Part shown: positions 41,631 through 50,870 of the stretch, piece by piece
Position numbering within the stretch: position 1 is the first letter of the stretch
How the letters are laid out: each line of letters opens with the position of its first letter
Source: Tardiphaga sp. vice304
GTDB taxonomy: Bacteria > Pseudomonadota > Alphaproteobacteria > Rhizobiales > Xanthobacteraceae
Assembly: GCF_007018905.1 (NCBI RefSeq)
Contig: NZ_CP041402.1
Location: 5,506,001 to 5,570,000 of the forward strand
Direction: 5' to 3'
Length of the DNA stretch: 64,000 nt
Notes under the pieces: model-generated
Told to the model about the DNA's origin: nothing
The model's input: only the letters and a program-made list of their open reading frames with translations
The model's database searches: none
Program-made: the position numbers and the translations under genes

Positions 41631-43274
41631 GTGCACGCGGATACAGTGATCTTTTCGGCCCGCAGAATCGTGACGATGAATCCGTCGCGCCCGCAGGCGA
41701 CGCATGTTGCAGTGCGTGAGGGGCGCGTCGTTGCGGTCGGCAGCCTCGCGGAAGTCGGCGGCCATGGCGCCACCGTCGATGAGCGCTTCAAGGACAAGGT
41801 GCTGCTGCCCGGCTTCGTCGAGGGCCACAGTCACATCATGGAAGGCATGATGTGGAATTTGCCCTATGTCGGCGCCGGCGACCGTCGCTCCCCGGAGGGC
41901 AAACTCGTCAAAGGCCTGCCGGATATCGAGGCGATTGTCGCGCGTTTGCAGCAGGCCGAAGCGGAGATGACCGATCCCGACGCGCCGCTATTTGCCTGGG
42001 GCTTCGATCCCCTGCACATCGGCAGCCATTCGCTGACGCGGCAGGATCTCGACCGCGTCTCCACCACGCGGCTGATCATGGTGGTCCACGCCAGCTTCCA
42101 CATCAGCAACGTCAACAGCCTGGTGCTGGAGAAGGCCGAGCTGAACCGCACCACCAACATTTCCGGCGTGGTGATCGGCAGCGACGGCGAGCCGTCCGGC
42201 GAAGTCCAGGGCATTGCCGCGCGCTTCCGCGTCTTCCGGGTGATGGGCGTCAATCCGCTGTCCGGCAATCTCACCATCGACGACGTCAACCGCTACGCTT
42301 CCTCCGCCTGCGTGCAGGGCGTCACCACCATCACCGACCTGCACAATGATCTCGCCGAGCAGACCGTCGAGGTCTATCGCGCCGCCAGCCGGCGCGAGGA
42401 TTTCTCGGTGCGGCTGGTGCCGGCGCTGGCCTCGGTGTCGCATACGCCGGAACAGGGCATCGAGAAGCTCGCGGCGCTGAAGCTGACGAACAACGACAAG
42501 CTGCACTACGGCATCGTCAAACTGGTGGTCGATGGCTCGATCCAGGGCTTTACCGCGCGGCTGCGCTGGCCGGGCTATCATAACGGCGCGCCGAACGGCC
42601 TGTGGTACATCGCGCCGGAAGAGTTGCCGGTTATCGTCGAGGCCTATCATCGCGCCGGCGTGCAATTGCACATCCATACCAATGGCGACGAAGCCACCGA
42701 AGTGGCGCTCGACGCCGTCGAGGCCGCGCAGATTGCTGCGCCCCAGCCGGACCACCGTCACACGCTACAGCATTGCCAGATGGCCGACGCCGCGCAGTTC
42801 CGCCGCATGAAGGCGCTCGGCCTGTGCGTCAATCTGTTTGCCAACCATCTCTATTACTGGGGCGACTCGCATTACGACCTGACGATGGGCCCGGAGCGCG
42901 CGCACCGGCTCGACGCCACCGGCACCGCCGAACGCGTCGGCGTGCCCTACGCGATTCATTCCGACGCCCCGGTGACGCCGCTCAGTCCGCTGTTCACCGC
43001 ATGGTGCGCGGTCAACCGCATCTCGTCCGGCGGCCGCGAACTCGGCAAGGCGACCGAGGCGCTCACGGTGCAGCAGGCGCTGGCCGCAGTCACGATCGGC
43101 GCCGCCTACACGCTGAAGATGGACCATCTGGTCGGCAGCATCGAGACCGGCAAATATGCCGACTTCGCGGTACTCGACGAAGATCCGTTCGAGGTCGCGC
43201 CCGATGCGATCCGGGACATCGCCGTATGGGGCACCGTGGTCGGTGGTCGTGTCCGCGAGGCGCCCCGCGCATGA
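41631..43274 (+). CDS. Amidohydrolase, YtcJ-like
   Basis: A 547-residue metal-dependent hydrolase of the amidohydrolase superfamily, YtcJ-like class, usual length about 540. The N-terminal beta-sandwich (VIFSARRIVTM...VREGRVVAVG) is followed by the metal motif GFVEGHSHIMEG (H-x-H near residue 65), later LHIHTNGDEATEVALDAVE, HTLQHCQM and the Asp in YAIHSDAPVTPLSP. These cover the expected metal-site positions. Such enzymes cleave amides, N-formyl or N-acyl bonds. The GTG start at 41631 is the first in frame. Its 3' end overlaps the CobW-type gene by four bases, and the ABC importer genes follow, so the enzyme probably acts on the imported compound. Confidence 0.88.
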   Translation: MHADTVIFSARRIVTMNPSRPQATHVAVREGRVVAVGSLAEVGGHGATVDERFKDKVLLPGFVEGHSHIMEGMMWNLPYVGAGDRRSPEGKLVKGLPDIEAIVARLQQAEAEMTDPDAPLFAWGFDPLHIGSHSLTRQDLDRVSTTRLIMVVHASFHISNVNSLVLEKAELNRTTNISGVVIGSDGEPSGEVQGIAARFRVFRVMGVNPLSGNLTIDDVNRYASSACVQGVTTITDLHNDLAEQTVEVYRAASRREDFSVRLVPALASVSHTPEQGIEKLAALKLTNNDKLHYGIVKLVVDGSIQGFTARLRWPGYHNGAPNGLWYIAPEELPVIVEAYHRAGVQLHIHTNGDEATEVALDAVEAAQIAAPQPDHRHTLQHCQMADAAQFRRMKALGLCVNLFANHLYYWGDSHYDLTMGPERAHRLDATGTAERVGVPYAIHSDAPVTPLSPLFTAWCAVNRISSGGRELGKATEALTVQQALAAVTIGAAYTLKMDHLVGSIETGKYADFAVLDEDPFEVAPDAIRDIAVWGTVVGGRVREAPRA

Positions 43275-44287
43275 CGGCCAAGCCGATGACGATTCCCGTG
43301 ACCGTCGTGGGTGGCTTCCTCGGCGCCGGCAAGACCACCTATCTCAATCACCTGCTGCGCACCGGGCGGTCGCGCACCGCCGTGCTGGTCAATGATTTCG
43401 GCGCGGTAAATATCGATGCCGGGTTGATCGCGAAGCATGACGGCACCACGATGACGCTGACCAATGGCTGCGTGTGCTGCAGCATCGGCGGCGGCTTCCT
43501 GGATACGCTCGGCAGGATCCTCGACGACGCCATTCCCTTCGATCACATCATTATCGAGGCATCGGGCGTCGGTGATCCCTGGCGGATTGCGGAGATCGCA
43601 CTGGTCGAGCCCAGCCTGCGGCTAAACGCGGTGGTCGTACTCGCCGACGCGACGCGGATCGAAACGTTGCTCGCCGACCCACGCGTCGGCGACACCGTGC
43701 GCAACCAGTTCGACCGCGCCGATCTGGTGCTGCTTACCAAGACAGACCTCGTCGGCGAGAGCGCGACCCGCGCCGCAGCCGCCGCGATCGCAGCTTTGCG
43801 CGACAGCGTAACGATCGCCGCGACGTCGCCGCAGGCAATGCCGGATCTTCCCGGGATCGGCAAGACATCGACCTCGCCGTTCCGGGCCGACGCGGTGGCG
43901 GATACCGCTATCCATGAGCAACTCTTCAAACGCTGGACCTTCCGGCGTCCGGGCGCCTTCGACCGCGCCCGGCTGGAAACCGCGCTGCATGCATTGCCGC
44001 CGTCGCTGCTGCGCCTCAAGGGCGCCTGCCCCTGCGATACCGGTGCCCTGCTGCTGCAGATGGTCGGACGCGACTGGTCGCTGACGCCGGTGGCCGAATC
44101 GAAGGATCACGATATCCTGCTGGTCGGAGTCGGCACCGTCGATCTGCCTGATACCACCCAACTCGATGCCATTCTTGACCGCGCGCTGGCTGCGCCCCTG
44201 CCTTTCACCAACGCGCACGGCGGGTTTCAGCCGCCCGCGGCTTTATTCCATCCCTTGCAAAAAGGACCGCCCCATGCCGTTGAATGA
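43271..44287 (+). CDS. CobW/COG0523-family GTPase metallochaperone
   Basis: A 338-residue G3E GTPase. Walker A is GGFLGAGKTTYLN (about residues 11-23); the metal-binding CxCC motif is NGCVCCS (about 66-72); Walker B region is IIIEASGVGDP; the base-recognition loop is TKTD, a change from NKxD. The C-terminal CobW_C domain runs to the end with GACPCDTGALL carrying another Cys pair. Known members deliver Zn, Co or Fe to metalloenzymes. It starts at 43271 inside the end of the amidohydrolase gene and its end overlaps the receptor start by 14 bases. A dedicated role in loading the neighbouring amidohydrolase is a fair inference. Confidence 0.88.
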   Translation: MTAKPMTIPVTVVGGFLGAGKTTYLNHLLRTGRSRTAVLVNDFGAVNIDAGLIAKHDGTTMTLTNGCVCCSIGGGFLDTLGRILDDAIPFDHIIIEASGVGDPWRIAEIALVEPSLRLNAVVVLADATRIETLLADPRVGDTVRNQFDRADLVLLTKTDLVGESATRAAAAAIAALRDSVTIAATSPQAMPDLPGIGKTSTSPFRADAVADTAIHEQLFKRWTFRRPGAFDRARLETALHALPPSLLRLKGACPCDTGALLLQMVGRDWSLTPVAESKDHDILLVGVGTVDLPDTTQLDAILDRALAAPLPFTNAHGGFQPPAALFHPLQKGPPHAVE

Positions 44288-45905
44288 CCCGTCGTTGAAA
44301 CTGACGGCCTCGCGAAGGACGCTTCTCAAAATCGCGTTCGGCCTCACCGTGCTGCTGGCGGATGCGGCGAGCCACCTCGCGCCGGCTGCCGCCGCCGATG
44401 GCGGCACGCTGGTGATGGCCACGTCGCAGGTGCCGCGGCATTTCAACGGCGCGGTACAGTCCGGCCTCGCCACCGCGATGCCCTCGACGCAGATTTTCGC
44501 CAGCCCGCTGCGCTATGACGAAAACTGGAATCCCAAGCCCTACCTCGCGGAATCCTGGGAGGTCGCCCCGGATGGAATGTCGGTCACGCTGAAGCTCGTC
44601 AAGAACGCCGTATTCCACGACGGCAAGCCGGTTACTTCGGAAGACGTCGCCTTCTCGATCATGACCATCAAGGCCAACCATCCGTTCCAGACCATGCTGG
44701 CGGCTGTCGACAAGGTGGAGACGCCGGATCCGTTCACGGCCATCATCAAGCTGTTGCATCCGCATCCGGCTTTGCTGCTGGCGATGTCGCCGGCGCCGAT
44801 GCCGATCCTGCCCAAGCACATCTACGGCGACGGGCAGGAGATCAAGGCGCATCCGGCGAATCTGAAGCCGGTCGGCTCCGGCCCGTATCGCCTCACCGAC
44901 TACAAGCAGGGCGAGTACTATACGCTCGAGAAGTTCGACAAGTTCTTCATTCCGGGCCGTCCGAAGCTCGACAAGATCGTGGTGAAAATCGTCTCCGACA
45001 GCAATGCCGCGATGGTCTCGATCGAACGCGGTGACGTCAACGCGCTGCCCTTCGTGGTCGGCGTCCGCGACATCGAACGCCTCGAGAAAATGCCGGGCGT
45101 GACCATTACCAACAAGGGCTTCACCGGCGTCGGTCCGATCAACTGGCTGGCCTTCAACACGAAGAAGAAGCCGCTGGACGACGTCCGCGTCCGGCAGGCG
45201 ATCGCCTTTGCTGCCAACCGCGACTTCATCACCAGCAAGCTGATGGCCGGAAAGGCTGCCGCCGCCACCGGCCCGATCGCGCCGGGATCGCCGCTCGATG
45301 AACCCAACGTCGAGAAATACAAGCTCGACCTCGCCAAATCCGGCGAATTACTCGATGCCGCCGGCTATCCCAAGAAGCCGGACGGTTCGCGGATGTCGCT
45401 GACCATCGACTACATCCCCGGCGCCGACGAACAGCAGCGCAACGTCGCCGAATATCTGCGTTCGCAGTTGAAGCGCGCCGGCATCAACCTCGAAGTCCGC
45501 GCCGCGCCGGATTTCCCAACCTGGGCACAGCGCATCTCCAGCTTCGACTTCGATCTCACCATGGACACCGTTTTCAACTGGGGCGACCCGGTGATCGGCG
45601 TCGACCGCACCTATCTCACCAGCAACATCCGCAAGGGCATCATCTGGTCCAATACCCAGCAATACAGCAATCCCAAAGTGGACGAGTTGCTGGTCGCTGC
45701 GGCCCGCGAAACCTCGCCCGACAAACGCAAGGCGATGTATTCCGAATTCCAGAAGATCGTGGTCTCGGACGCGCCGATCTATTTCGTCAACGCGGTGCCC
45801 TACTACAACGCCTTCAGTAAGGGCCTGTCGAACCTGCCGACGACGATCTGGGGCATGATGTCGCCGCTCGACGAGATCAGCTGGGACACGCTGCCGAAGA
45901 ACTGA
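44274..45905 (+). CDS. ABC transporter substrate-binding protein, family 5 (DppA/OppA type), Tat-exported
   Basis: A 543-residue periplasmic receptor. The leader has SRRTLLKIAFGLTVLLADAAS, a twin-Arg (Tat) signal at residues 13-33, cut near AAAADGG. The mature protein has the SBP_bac_5 pattern: LVMATSQVPRHFNG, YDENWNPKPYLAESWEVAPDGMSVTLKLVKNAVFHDGKPVTSEDV, and VRQAIAFAANRD. Size and order fit dipeptide/oligopeptide or nickel-type receptors. The ribosome site AAAGGA precedes the ATG. Folding before export (Tat) may reflect a cofactor or metal. Followed by both permeases and both ATPases. Confidence 0.9.
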   Translation: MPLNDPSLKLTASRRTLLKIAFGLTVLLADAASHLAPAAAADGGTLVMATSQVPRHFNGAVQSGLATAMPSTQIFASPLRYDENWNPKPYLAESWEVAPDGMSVTLKLVKNAVFHDGKPVTSEDVAFSIMTIKANHPFQTMLAAVDKVETPDPFTAIIKLLHPHPALLLAMSPAPMPILPKHIYGDGQEIKAHPANLKPVGSGPYRLTDYKQGEYYTLEKFDKFFIPGRPKLDKIVVKIVSDSNAAMVSIERGDVNALPFVVGVRDIERLEKMPGVTITNKGFTGVGPINWLAFNTKKKPLDDVRVRQAIAFAANRDFITSKLMAGKAAAATGPIAPGSPLDEPNVEKYKLDLAKSGELLDAAGYPKKPDGSRMSLTIDYIPGADEQQRNVAEYLRSQLKRAGINLEVRAAPDFPTWAQRISSFDFDLTMDTVFNWGDPVIGVDRTYLTSNIRKGIIWSNTQQYSNPKVDELLVAAARETSPDKRKAMYSEFQKIVVSDAPIYFVNAVPYYNAFSKGLSNLPTTIWGMMSPLDEISWDTLPKN

Positions 45906-45932
45906 GGTCGTCGTTTCGCAACAGGCAGCAAT

Positions 45933-46913
45933 ATGAATCTTCTCATCCACATGACCAGACAATTGGCCAATGCGGTCGGCCTGCTGCTGGCCGTGCTGGT
46001 GCTGAATTTCTGCCTGATCCATCTGGCACCCGGCGATCCCGCCCTGGTGATCGCCGGCGAAATGGGCGGCGCGTCGGCCGACGTGATCGCCGCGCTGCGT
46101 GTCAAATACGGTCTCGACCAGAGCCTGTTCCATCAGCTCTGGACCTACCTCGCCAAGGTCGTCACTGGCGACTTCGGTTACTCCTATTATTTCAACGAAC
46201 CGGTGGTGAATCTGATCGCACATCGTATTCCGGCCACGCTCTATCTGGTGATCTCCGCGCTGCTGCTGTCGGTTGTCGTCGGCACGCTTCTGGGCGTCAT
46301 CAGCGCGCGCAGGCCTAATGGCTGGTTCAGCCAGAGCGTGACGGTGATTTCGCTGACGGGCTATGCCGCGCCGGTGTTCTGGACCGGGTTGTTGCTGTTG
46401 CTGCTGTTCGGCTCGGTATGGCCGATCCTGCCGGTGACGGGGATGTCCGACGTGGCGCGGCCGAAAGCCGGCTTCGCCCATCTGCTCGATGTCGGTCAGC
46501 ACCTCATCCTGCCGTCGATCACGCTGGCGCTGGTGTTCATCGCGCAATACAGCCGGCTGGCCCGCGTCAACATGATCGATGCGCTGACCGCCGACTATGT
46601 CCGCACCGCGCGCGCCAAGGGCCTGCCGGAATATGTCGTGATCGGCAAGCACGCGCTGCGCAACACGCTGATCCCGATCGTCACCGTGGCCGGGCTGCAA
46701 TTCGGCCACCTGTTCGCCGGCGCGGTACTGGTGGAGACGGTGTTCAGCTGGCCCGGCATGGGGCGGCTGGTGTTCGAATCGATCCTGCGCCGCGATTACC
46801 CGACGCTGCTGGCGGTGCTGTTCTTCTCCGCGGTGCTGGTAATGGCCGCCAATATCATCACCGATCTGGTCTATCGGCTGGTCGATCCGCGCATCCGGTC
46901 GGGGGCCCGATGA
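45933..46913 (+). CDS. ABC transporter permease, DppB type
   Basis: A 326-residue inner-membrane permease of the DppB/OppB family, usual length. The first helix is LANAVGLLLAVLVLNFCLIHLAPGDPA, with the hallmark H-L-x-P-G-D-P; the EAA loop is DYVRTARAKGLPEYVVIGKHALRNTLIPIVTVAG, containing the family RTARAKGL, and the end is FSWPGMGRLVFESILRRDYPTL. It starts 27 bases after the receptor stop and overlaps the DppC-type gene by four bases (ATGA). Confidence 0.92.
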   Translation: MNLLIHMTRQLANAVGLLLAVLVLNFCLIHLAPGDPALVIAGEMGGASADVIAALRVKYGLDQSLFHQLWTYLAKVVTGDFGYSYYFNEPVVNLIAHRIPATLYLVISALLLSVVVGTLLGVISARRPNGWFSQSVTVISLTGYAAPVFWTGLLLLLLFGSVWPILPVTGMSDVARPKAGFAHLLDVGQHLILPSITLALVFIAQYSRLARVNMIDALTADYVRTARAKGLPEYVVIGKHALRNTLIPIVTVAGLQFGHLFAGAVLVETVFSWPGMGRLVFESILRRDYPTLLAVLFFSAVLVMAANIITDLVYRLVDPRIRSGAR

Positions 46914-47806
46914 ACACGATTGAAGCGCCCATCCGCGACGCCACCGCGCTGCCGGCGCGCCCCGCGGTATCGCCGTTTGCCGCGATGCTGCGCCAGTTCG
47001 GCCGCTCCCCGGCCGGCGTCGCCGGCGCCGTGGTGCTGCTGTTGCTCATTCTGGTCACGCTGTTCGGGCCGAGCCTGTACGGCATCGATCCGCTCGACAT
47101 CGCCGGCATGCCGTTCACGCCGCCCGGCGCCGACGCCTGGCTCGGTACCGACTATCTCGGCCGCGACATCATGGCCGGGCTGATCCATGGCGGCCGCGCC
47201 ACGCTCACGGTCGGCGGCACCGCCGCCCTCATCACCATCGCGATCGGTGTCACCGTCGGCGCGCTGTCCGGCTTCTTCGGCGGCGCCATCGACACCGCGC
47301 TGGTGAAACTCACCGAGTTCTTCCAGATCCTGCCGCCACTGTTGTTCGCGATGGTGCTGGTGACGCTGTTCGGGCAGACGCTGACCACCATCACCATTGC
47401 CATCGGCGTGGTAAGCTGGCCAACGGCGGCGCGGCTGACGCGCGCGGAATTCCTGCGCCTGCGCAATCTGGATTTCGTCAAGGCTTCGCGCGCCGCCGGC
47501 GCCGGCAACGGCCACCTGATCCTGCGCGTGGTGCTACCGAACGCGCTGCCGCCGATCATCGTCTCGGCGACGCTGGCGATCGGCGTCGCGATCCTGTTCG
47601 AGGGCGGGCTGAGCTTCCTCGGCCTCGGCGATCCAAATACCATGAGCTGGGGCCTGATGATCGGACAGAACCGCAACTACGTGCTCGATAGCTGGTGGAC
47701 CGTGACCTTCCCGGGGGCGGCGATCTTCGTCGCGGTGCTGGCGATCAGCCTGATCGGCGACGGCATCAATGACGCCATCAATCCACGCCTGCGGAAAAGG
47801 GGCTGA
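46910..47806 (+). CDS. ABC transporter permease, DppC type
   Basis: A 298-residue permease of the DppC/OppC family. An N-terminal cytoplasmic stretch leads to helix 1 (VAGAVVLLLLILVTLFGPSL), then the LGTDYLGRDIMAGLIHGGRATLTVG motif, the EAA loop FLRLRNLDFVKASRAAGAGNGHLILRVVLPNALPPIIV and GGLSFLGLGDPNTMSWGLMIGQNR. The start at 46910 is coupled with the upstream stop. Together with the DppB-type subunit it forms the membrane channel. Three bases separate it from the first ATPase. Confidence 0.92.
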   Translation: MNTIEAPIRDATALPARPAVSPFAAMLRQFGRSPAGVAGAVVLLLLILVTLFGPSLYGIDPLDIAGMPFTPPGADAWLGTDYLGRDIMAGLIHGGRATLTVGGTAALITIAIGVTVGALSGFFGGAIDTALVKLTEFFQILPPLLFAMVLVTLFGQTLTTITIAIGVVSWPTAARLTRAEFLRLRNLDFVKASRAAGAGNGHLILRVVLPNALPPIIVSATLAIGVAILFEGGLSFLGLGDPNTMSWGLMIGQNRNYVLDSWWTVTFPGAAIFVAVLAISLIGDGINDAINPRLRKRG

Positions 47807-47808
47807 AT

Positions 47809-48804
47809 ATGTCGCCCGTTCTCTCCGTGCAGAATCTCGGCGTCGCCATGAAGGGCGCCAACGGCATTGTGCCGGTGCTGGAAAATCTGTCCTTCGACGT
47901 GGCGCGCGGCAAGACCATGGCGCTGGTCGGAGAATCCGGTTGCGGCAAGAGCATGACGGCACTCGCCATCATGCGGCTGATGCCGGAGGATTTCGTCGTC
48001 ACCTCGGGCCGCATCCTGCTCGACGGCGAGGATGTGCTGACCGCTGCCCCGGCGCAATTGCGGGCGCTGCGCGGCAACAAGATGTCGATGATCTTCCAGG
48101 AACCGATGACCGCGCTCAATCCGCTCTACACGGTCGGCGACCAGATCGGCAAGGTGCTGCGCCAGCATCGCGGGCTCGGCCGCCGCGATGCCACCGAACA
48201 GGCCATCGGCTTTCTCAAGGCGGTGCAGATTCCCGCCGCCGAAAGCCGCGTCCATGCCTATCCGCACCAGCTCTCCGGCGGCATGCGGCAGCGCGTGATG
48301 ATCGCGATGGCGCTGGCCTGCAAGCCGAAACTGTTGATCGCCGACGAGCCGACCACGGCGCTTGACGTCACCGTACAAGCCCAGATCTTCGACCTGCTCG
48401 GCGCGCTGCAGGATGACACCGACACCGCCATCGTGCTGATCACCCACGGTCTCGGCGCCGTCGCCGAACTCGCCGACGACGTCGCCGTGCTCTATGCCGG
48501 TCGCTGTATCGAACAAGGAACATCGCAAGCCGTGATCGCAAAGGCGCGGCACCCCTATACGCGCGGGCTGATGGCTTGCGTGCCGCATCTGCGGCTCGGT
48601 CCCGTGCTTCCGAATGTACAGGCCGACCTCGAGGAAATTCCCGGCATGGTGCCGCCACTGGGCGCGCGCGGCGCCGAATGCGCCTTCCTGCCGCGTTGTG
48701 GCTTTGCTGCCGACATCTGCCGGGCGCGGCCGCAGCCGCCGCTCGATGTGGTGGACCCACAGGCCGCGGTGTCGTGCTGGCGGCATCCGGAGATCGCGCC
48801 ATGA
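47809..48804 (+). CDS. ABC transporter ATP-binding protein, DppD type
   Basis: A 331-residue ATPase. Walker [10 protein letters not shown] (about residues 44-52), Q-loop [15 protein letters not shown], signature [17 protein letters not shown], Walker B and D-loop [14 protein letters not shown]. The C-terminal oligopeptide-transporter extension has [20 protein letters not shown], which carries the spaced Cys residues that ligate an FeS cluster in family members. It overlaps the DppF-type gene by four bases. Pairs with it as a heterodimer. Confidence 0.92.
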   Translation: MSPVLSVQNLGVAMKGANGIVPVLENLSFDVARGKTMALVGESGCGKSMTALAIMRLMPEDFVVTSGRILLDGEDVLTAAPAQLRALRGNKMSMIFQEPMTALNPLYTVGDQIGKVLRQHRGLGRRDATEQAIGFLKAVQIPAAESRVHAYPHQLSGGMRQRVMIAMALACKPKLLIADEPTTALDVTVQAQIFDLLGALQDDTDTAIVLITHGLGAVAELADDVAVLYAGRCIEQGTSQAVIAKARHPYTRGLMACVPHLRLGPVLPNVQADLEEIPGMVPPLGARGAECAFLPRCGFAADICRARPQPPLDVVDPQAAVSCWRHPEIAP

Positions 48805-49832
48805 GCGACGAGCTGTCCGCGGCAGGCGACATCCTGCTCGACGTTAACGACCTCGTGGTGCATTTCCCGGCCGGCCGCCGCGGGCTGTTCGGCAAGCCGT
48901 CGAAGGTCCATGCCGTCGATGGCGTGTCGTTCCGCGTTCGCCGCGGCACCACCTTCGGCATCGTCGGCGAGAGCGGCACCGGCAAATCGACCACGGCGCA
49001 GGCGGTGATGCGGCTGATCCCGGCGACCTCCGGGCAGATCGTGTTCGGCGGCGAGAACATCGCGGAGTATCAGGGCGAGCGTCTGCGCCTGGCGCGCCGC
49101 AAATTCCAGATCGTGTTTCAGGATCCGTTCTCCTCGCTCGATCCGCGCCGCCGCGCCGGCGATCTTGTCCGCGAGCCGCTCGATTTGCTCGGCATCGGCA
49201 CGGCGAAGGAGCGCGATGCCCGCGTCAGCCAGTTGCTGGCCGACGTCGGATTGCCGCCGCAGGCCGCCGACCTGTTCCCGCACCAGTTCTCCGGCGGCCA
49301 GCGGCAGCGTCTCAGCATCGCCCGCGCGATGGCGCCGGAGCCGGACCTGATCGTGTGCGACGAGGCGGTGTCGGCGCTCGACGTCGCGATCCAGGCGCAG
49401 ATCCTCAACCTCCTAAAGAAGTTGCAGCGCGAGCGCGGCCTGACCTATATCTTCATCTCGCACGATCTCGGCGTGATCCAGCATTTCTGCGACGAGCTCG
49501 CGGTGATGTATCTCGGCAAGATCGTCGAGCAGGCGCCGGCCTCGGTGTTCTTCTCGGCGCCGCGTCATCCCTATAGCTGGTCGCTGGTGGCCGCCGCGGC
49601 GCCTCCCGGCCCCTTGCGCAACCGGCTGAAGGCGCAGTTTCTGGTGACAGGCGATCCGCCGAGCCCGGTCGATCCGAAGCCCGGCTGCCGCTTTGCGCAG
49701 CGATGTCCCTTCGTGATCGCGAAATGCCGCGAGGAATTGCCGTTGCTGGAGGCGACGGGACCGGCGCATTTTGTCGCGTGTCATCGTGTCGACGAGATCG
49801 CGAGCCCCGATTTTACGGATGCGACAGCATGA
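48801..49832 (+). CDS. ABC transporter ATP-binding protein, DppF type
   Basis: A 343-residue ATPase. Walker A GESGTGKSTTAQ (about residues 54-65), Q-loop VFQDPFSSLDPRRRAGDLV, signature FSGGQRQRLSIARAMA, Walker B region IVCDEAVSALDVA, where Val-Ser follows Glu instead of the usual Pro-Thr. The C-terminal domain has CRFAQRCPFVIAKCREELP, with the same FeS-type Cys spacing. It ends the seven-gene operon that begins at 41631. The gap to the next, convergent gene is 51 bases without a clear hairpin. Confidence 0.92.
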   Translation: MSDELSAAGDILLDVNDLVVHFPAGRRGLFGKPSKVHAVDGVSFRVRRGTTFGIVGESGTGKSTTAQAVMRLIPATSGQIVFGGENIAEYQGERLRLARRKFQIVFQDPFSSLDPRRRAGDLVREPLDLLGIGTAKERDARVSQLLADVGLPPQAADLFPHQFSGGQRQRLSIARAMAPEPDLIVCDEAVSALDVAIQAQILNLLKKLQRERGLTYIFISHDLGVIQHFCDELAVMYLGKIVEQAPASVFFSAPRHPYSWSLVAAAAPPGPLRNRLKAQFLVTGDPPSPVDPKPGCRFAQRCPFVIAKCREELPLLEATGPAHFVACHRVDEIASPDFTDATA

Positions 49833-49883
49833 ACCTGGCGACGGCGACTAAATTCAAGAGGGGATCGCTCAACGCCATCGCTT

Positions 49884-50870
49884 CTAGTTCAGCTTGATGT
49901 CGAGTGCCTTGATGATGTCGCCCCAGCGCTTGGTCTCGGCAGCAGCGTAGGCGCCGAACTGTTCCGGCGTCGAGGAGCGTACCTCGAAGCCCATGGCCTC
50001 GAACTTGTCCTTGAATTTCGGGGAGTCGACGATCTCGGCCAGATCCTTGGCCAGTCGATCGACAACCGGCTTTGGCGTGCCCGCGGTCGTATAGAGCCCG
50101 GCCCAGATCGCGCTCAGCAGTTTGGGATAGCCGAGCTCGGCGGTGGTCGGCACATCGGGCAGCACCTTCGAGCGCTTCTCGGCCATGATCGCGATGGCAC
50201 GCATCTGGCCGGCCTGCAGCATCGCCAGCGCGTCGGGGATCGAGGGGAACATGACGTCGAGGCGGCCGCCGAGCAGGTCGGTAATCGCTGGGCCTTGGCC
50301 ACGATACGGCACATGCATCAGCCTCGTGCCGACCTCACGGTTGAACAGCTCGCCACCGAGATGGGTCGGCGAACCCACGCCCGACGAGCCGAAATTGAGC
50401 TTGTCGCCCTGCTGCTTGATCGCCGCGATCAGGCCGGCGAGGTCGAGATCCTTGTAAGGCCCGCTGGCGGTGATGACCTGCGGGTAGATCGTCACCAGCG
50501 TCAGCGGCTGGAAGTCCTTGACCGGGTCATAGGACAGTTTTTCGTAGAGATTGATATTGGCGGCGTGCGTGCCGGTCGTCGCCATGTACAGCGTGGTGCC
50601 GTCCGGTACCGACCGCGCGGCCTCGGTCGCGGCGAGATTGCCGCCGGCGCCTGGCTTATTCTCGATCAGCACCGGCTTGCCCAGCTTTTTCGATAGTTCG
50701 TCCGCAATGGCGCGGGCCTGAATATCCGCGCTGCCGCCGGCCGGGAACGGCACGAGGATGCGCAGATTGTGCGGCGGCCATTCCTGCGCCTGGACAAACG
50801 TTGAAATCGATAGGGCTGCCAGCAGGGCCGCCACGCGCAGGGTTGTGAACGAACGGGCCATCATCGACAT
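49884..50870 (-). CDS. Tripartite tricarboxylate transporter receptor (Bug family)
   Basis: A 328-residue periplasmic receptor. Signal peptide residues 1-27 (TLRVAALLAALSISTFVQAQ) and mature start EWPPHNLRILVPFPAGGSAD, then LIENKPGAGGNLAATEAARSVPDGTTLYM, canonical for Bug. The ATG at 50870 overlaps the stop of the alpha/beta hydrolase gene (TGATG), giving coupling; other in-frame ATGs are at 50864 and 50861. No TctAB genes nearby. The second orphan Bug receptor in the window; the ligand is perhaps the product or substrate of the coupled hydrolase. Confidence 0.9.
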   Translation of the reverse strand: MSMMARSFTTLRVAALLAALSISTFVQAQEWPPHNLRILVPFPAGGSADIQARAIADELSKKLGKPVLIENKPGAGGNLAATEAARSVPDGTTLYMATTGTHAANINLYEKLSYDPVKDFQPLTLVTIYPQVITASGPYKDLDLAGLIAAIKQQGDKLNFGSSGVGSPTHLGGELFNREVGTRLMHVPYRGQGPAITDLLGGRLDVMFPSIPDALAMLQAGQMRAIAIMAEKRSKVLPDVPTTAELGYPKLLSAIWAGLYTTAGTPKPVVDRLAKDLAEIVDSPKFKDKFEAMGFEVRSSTPEQFGAYAAAETKRWGDIIKALDIKLN

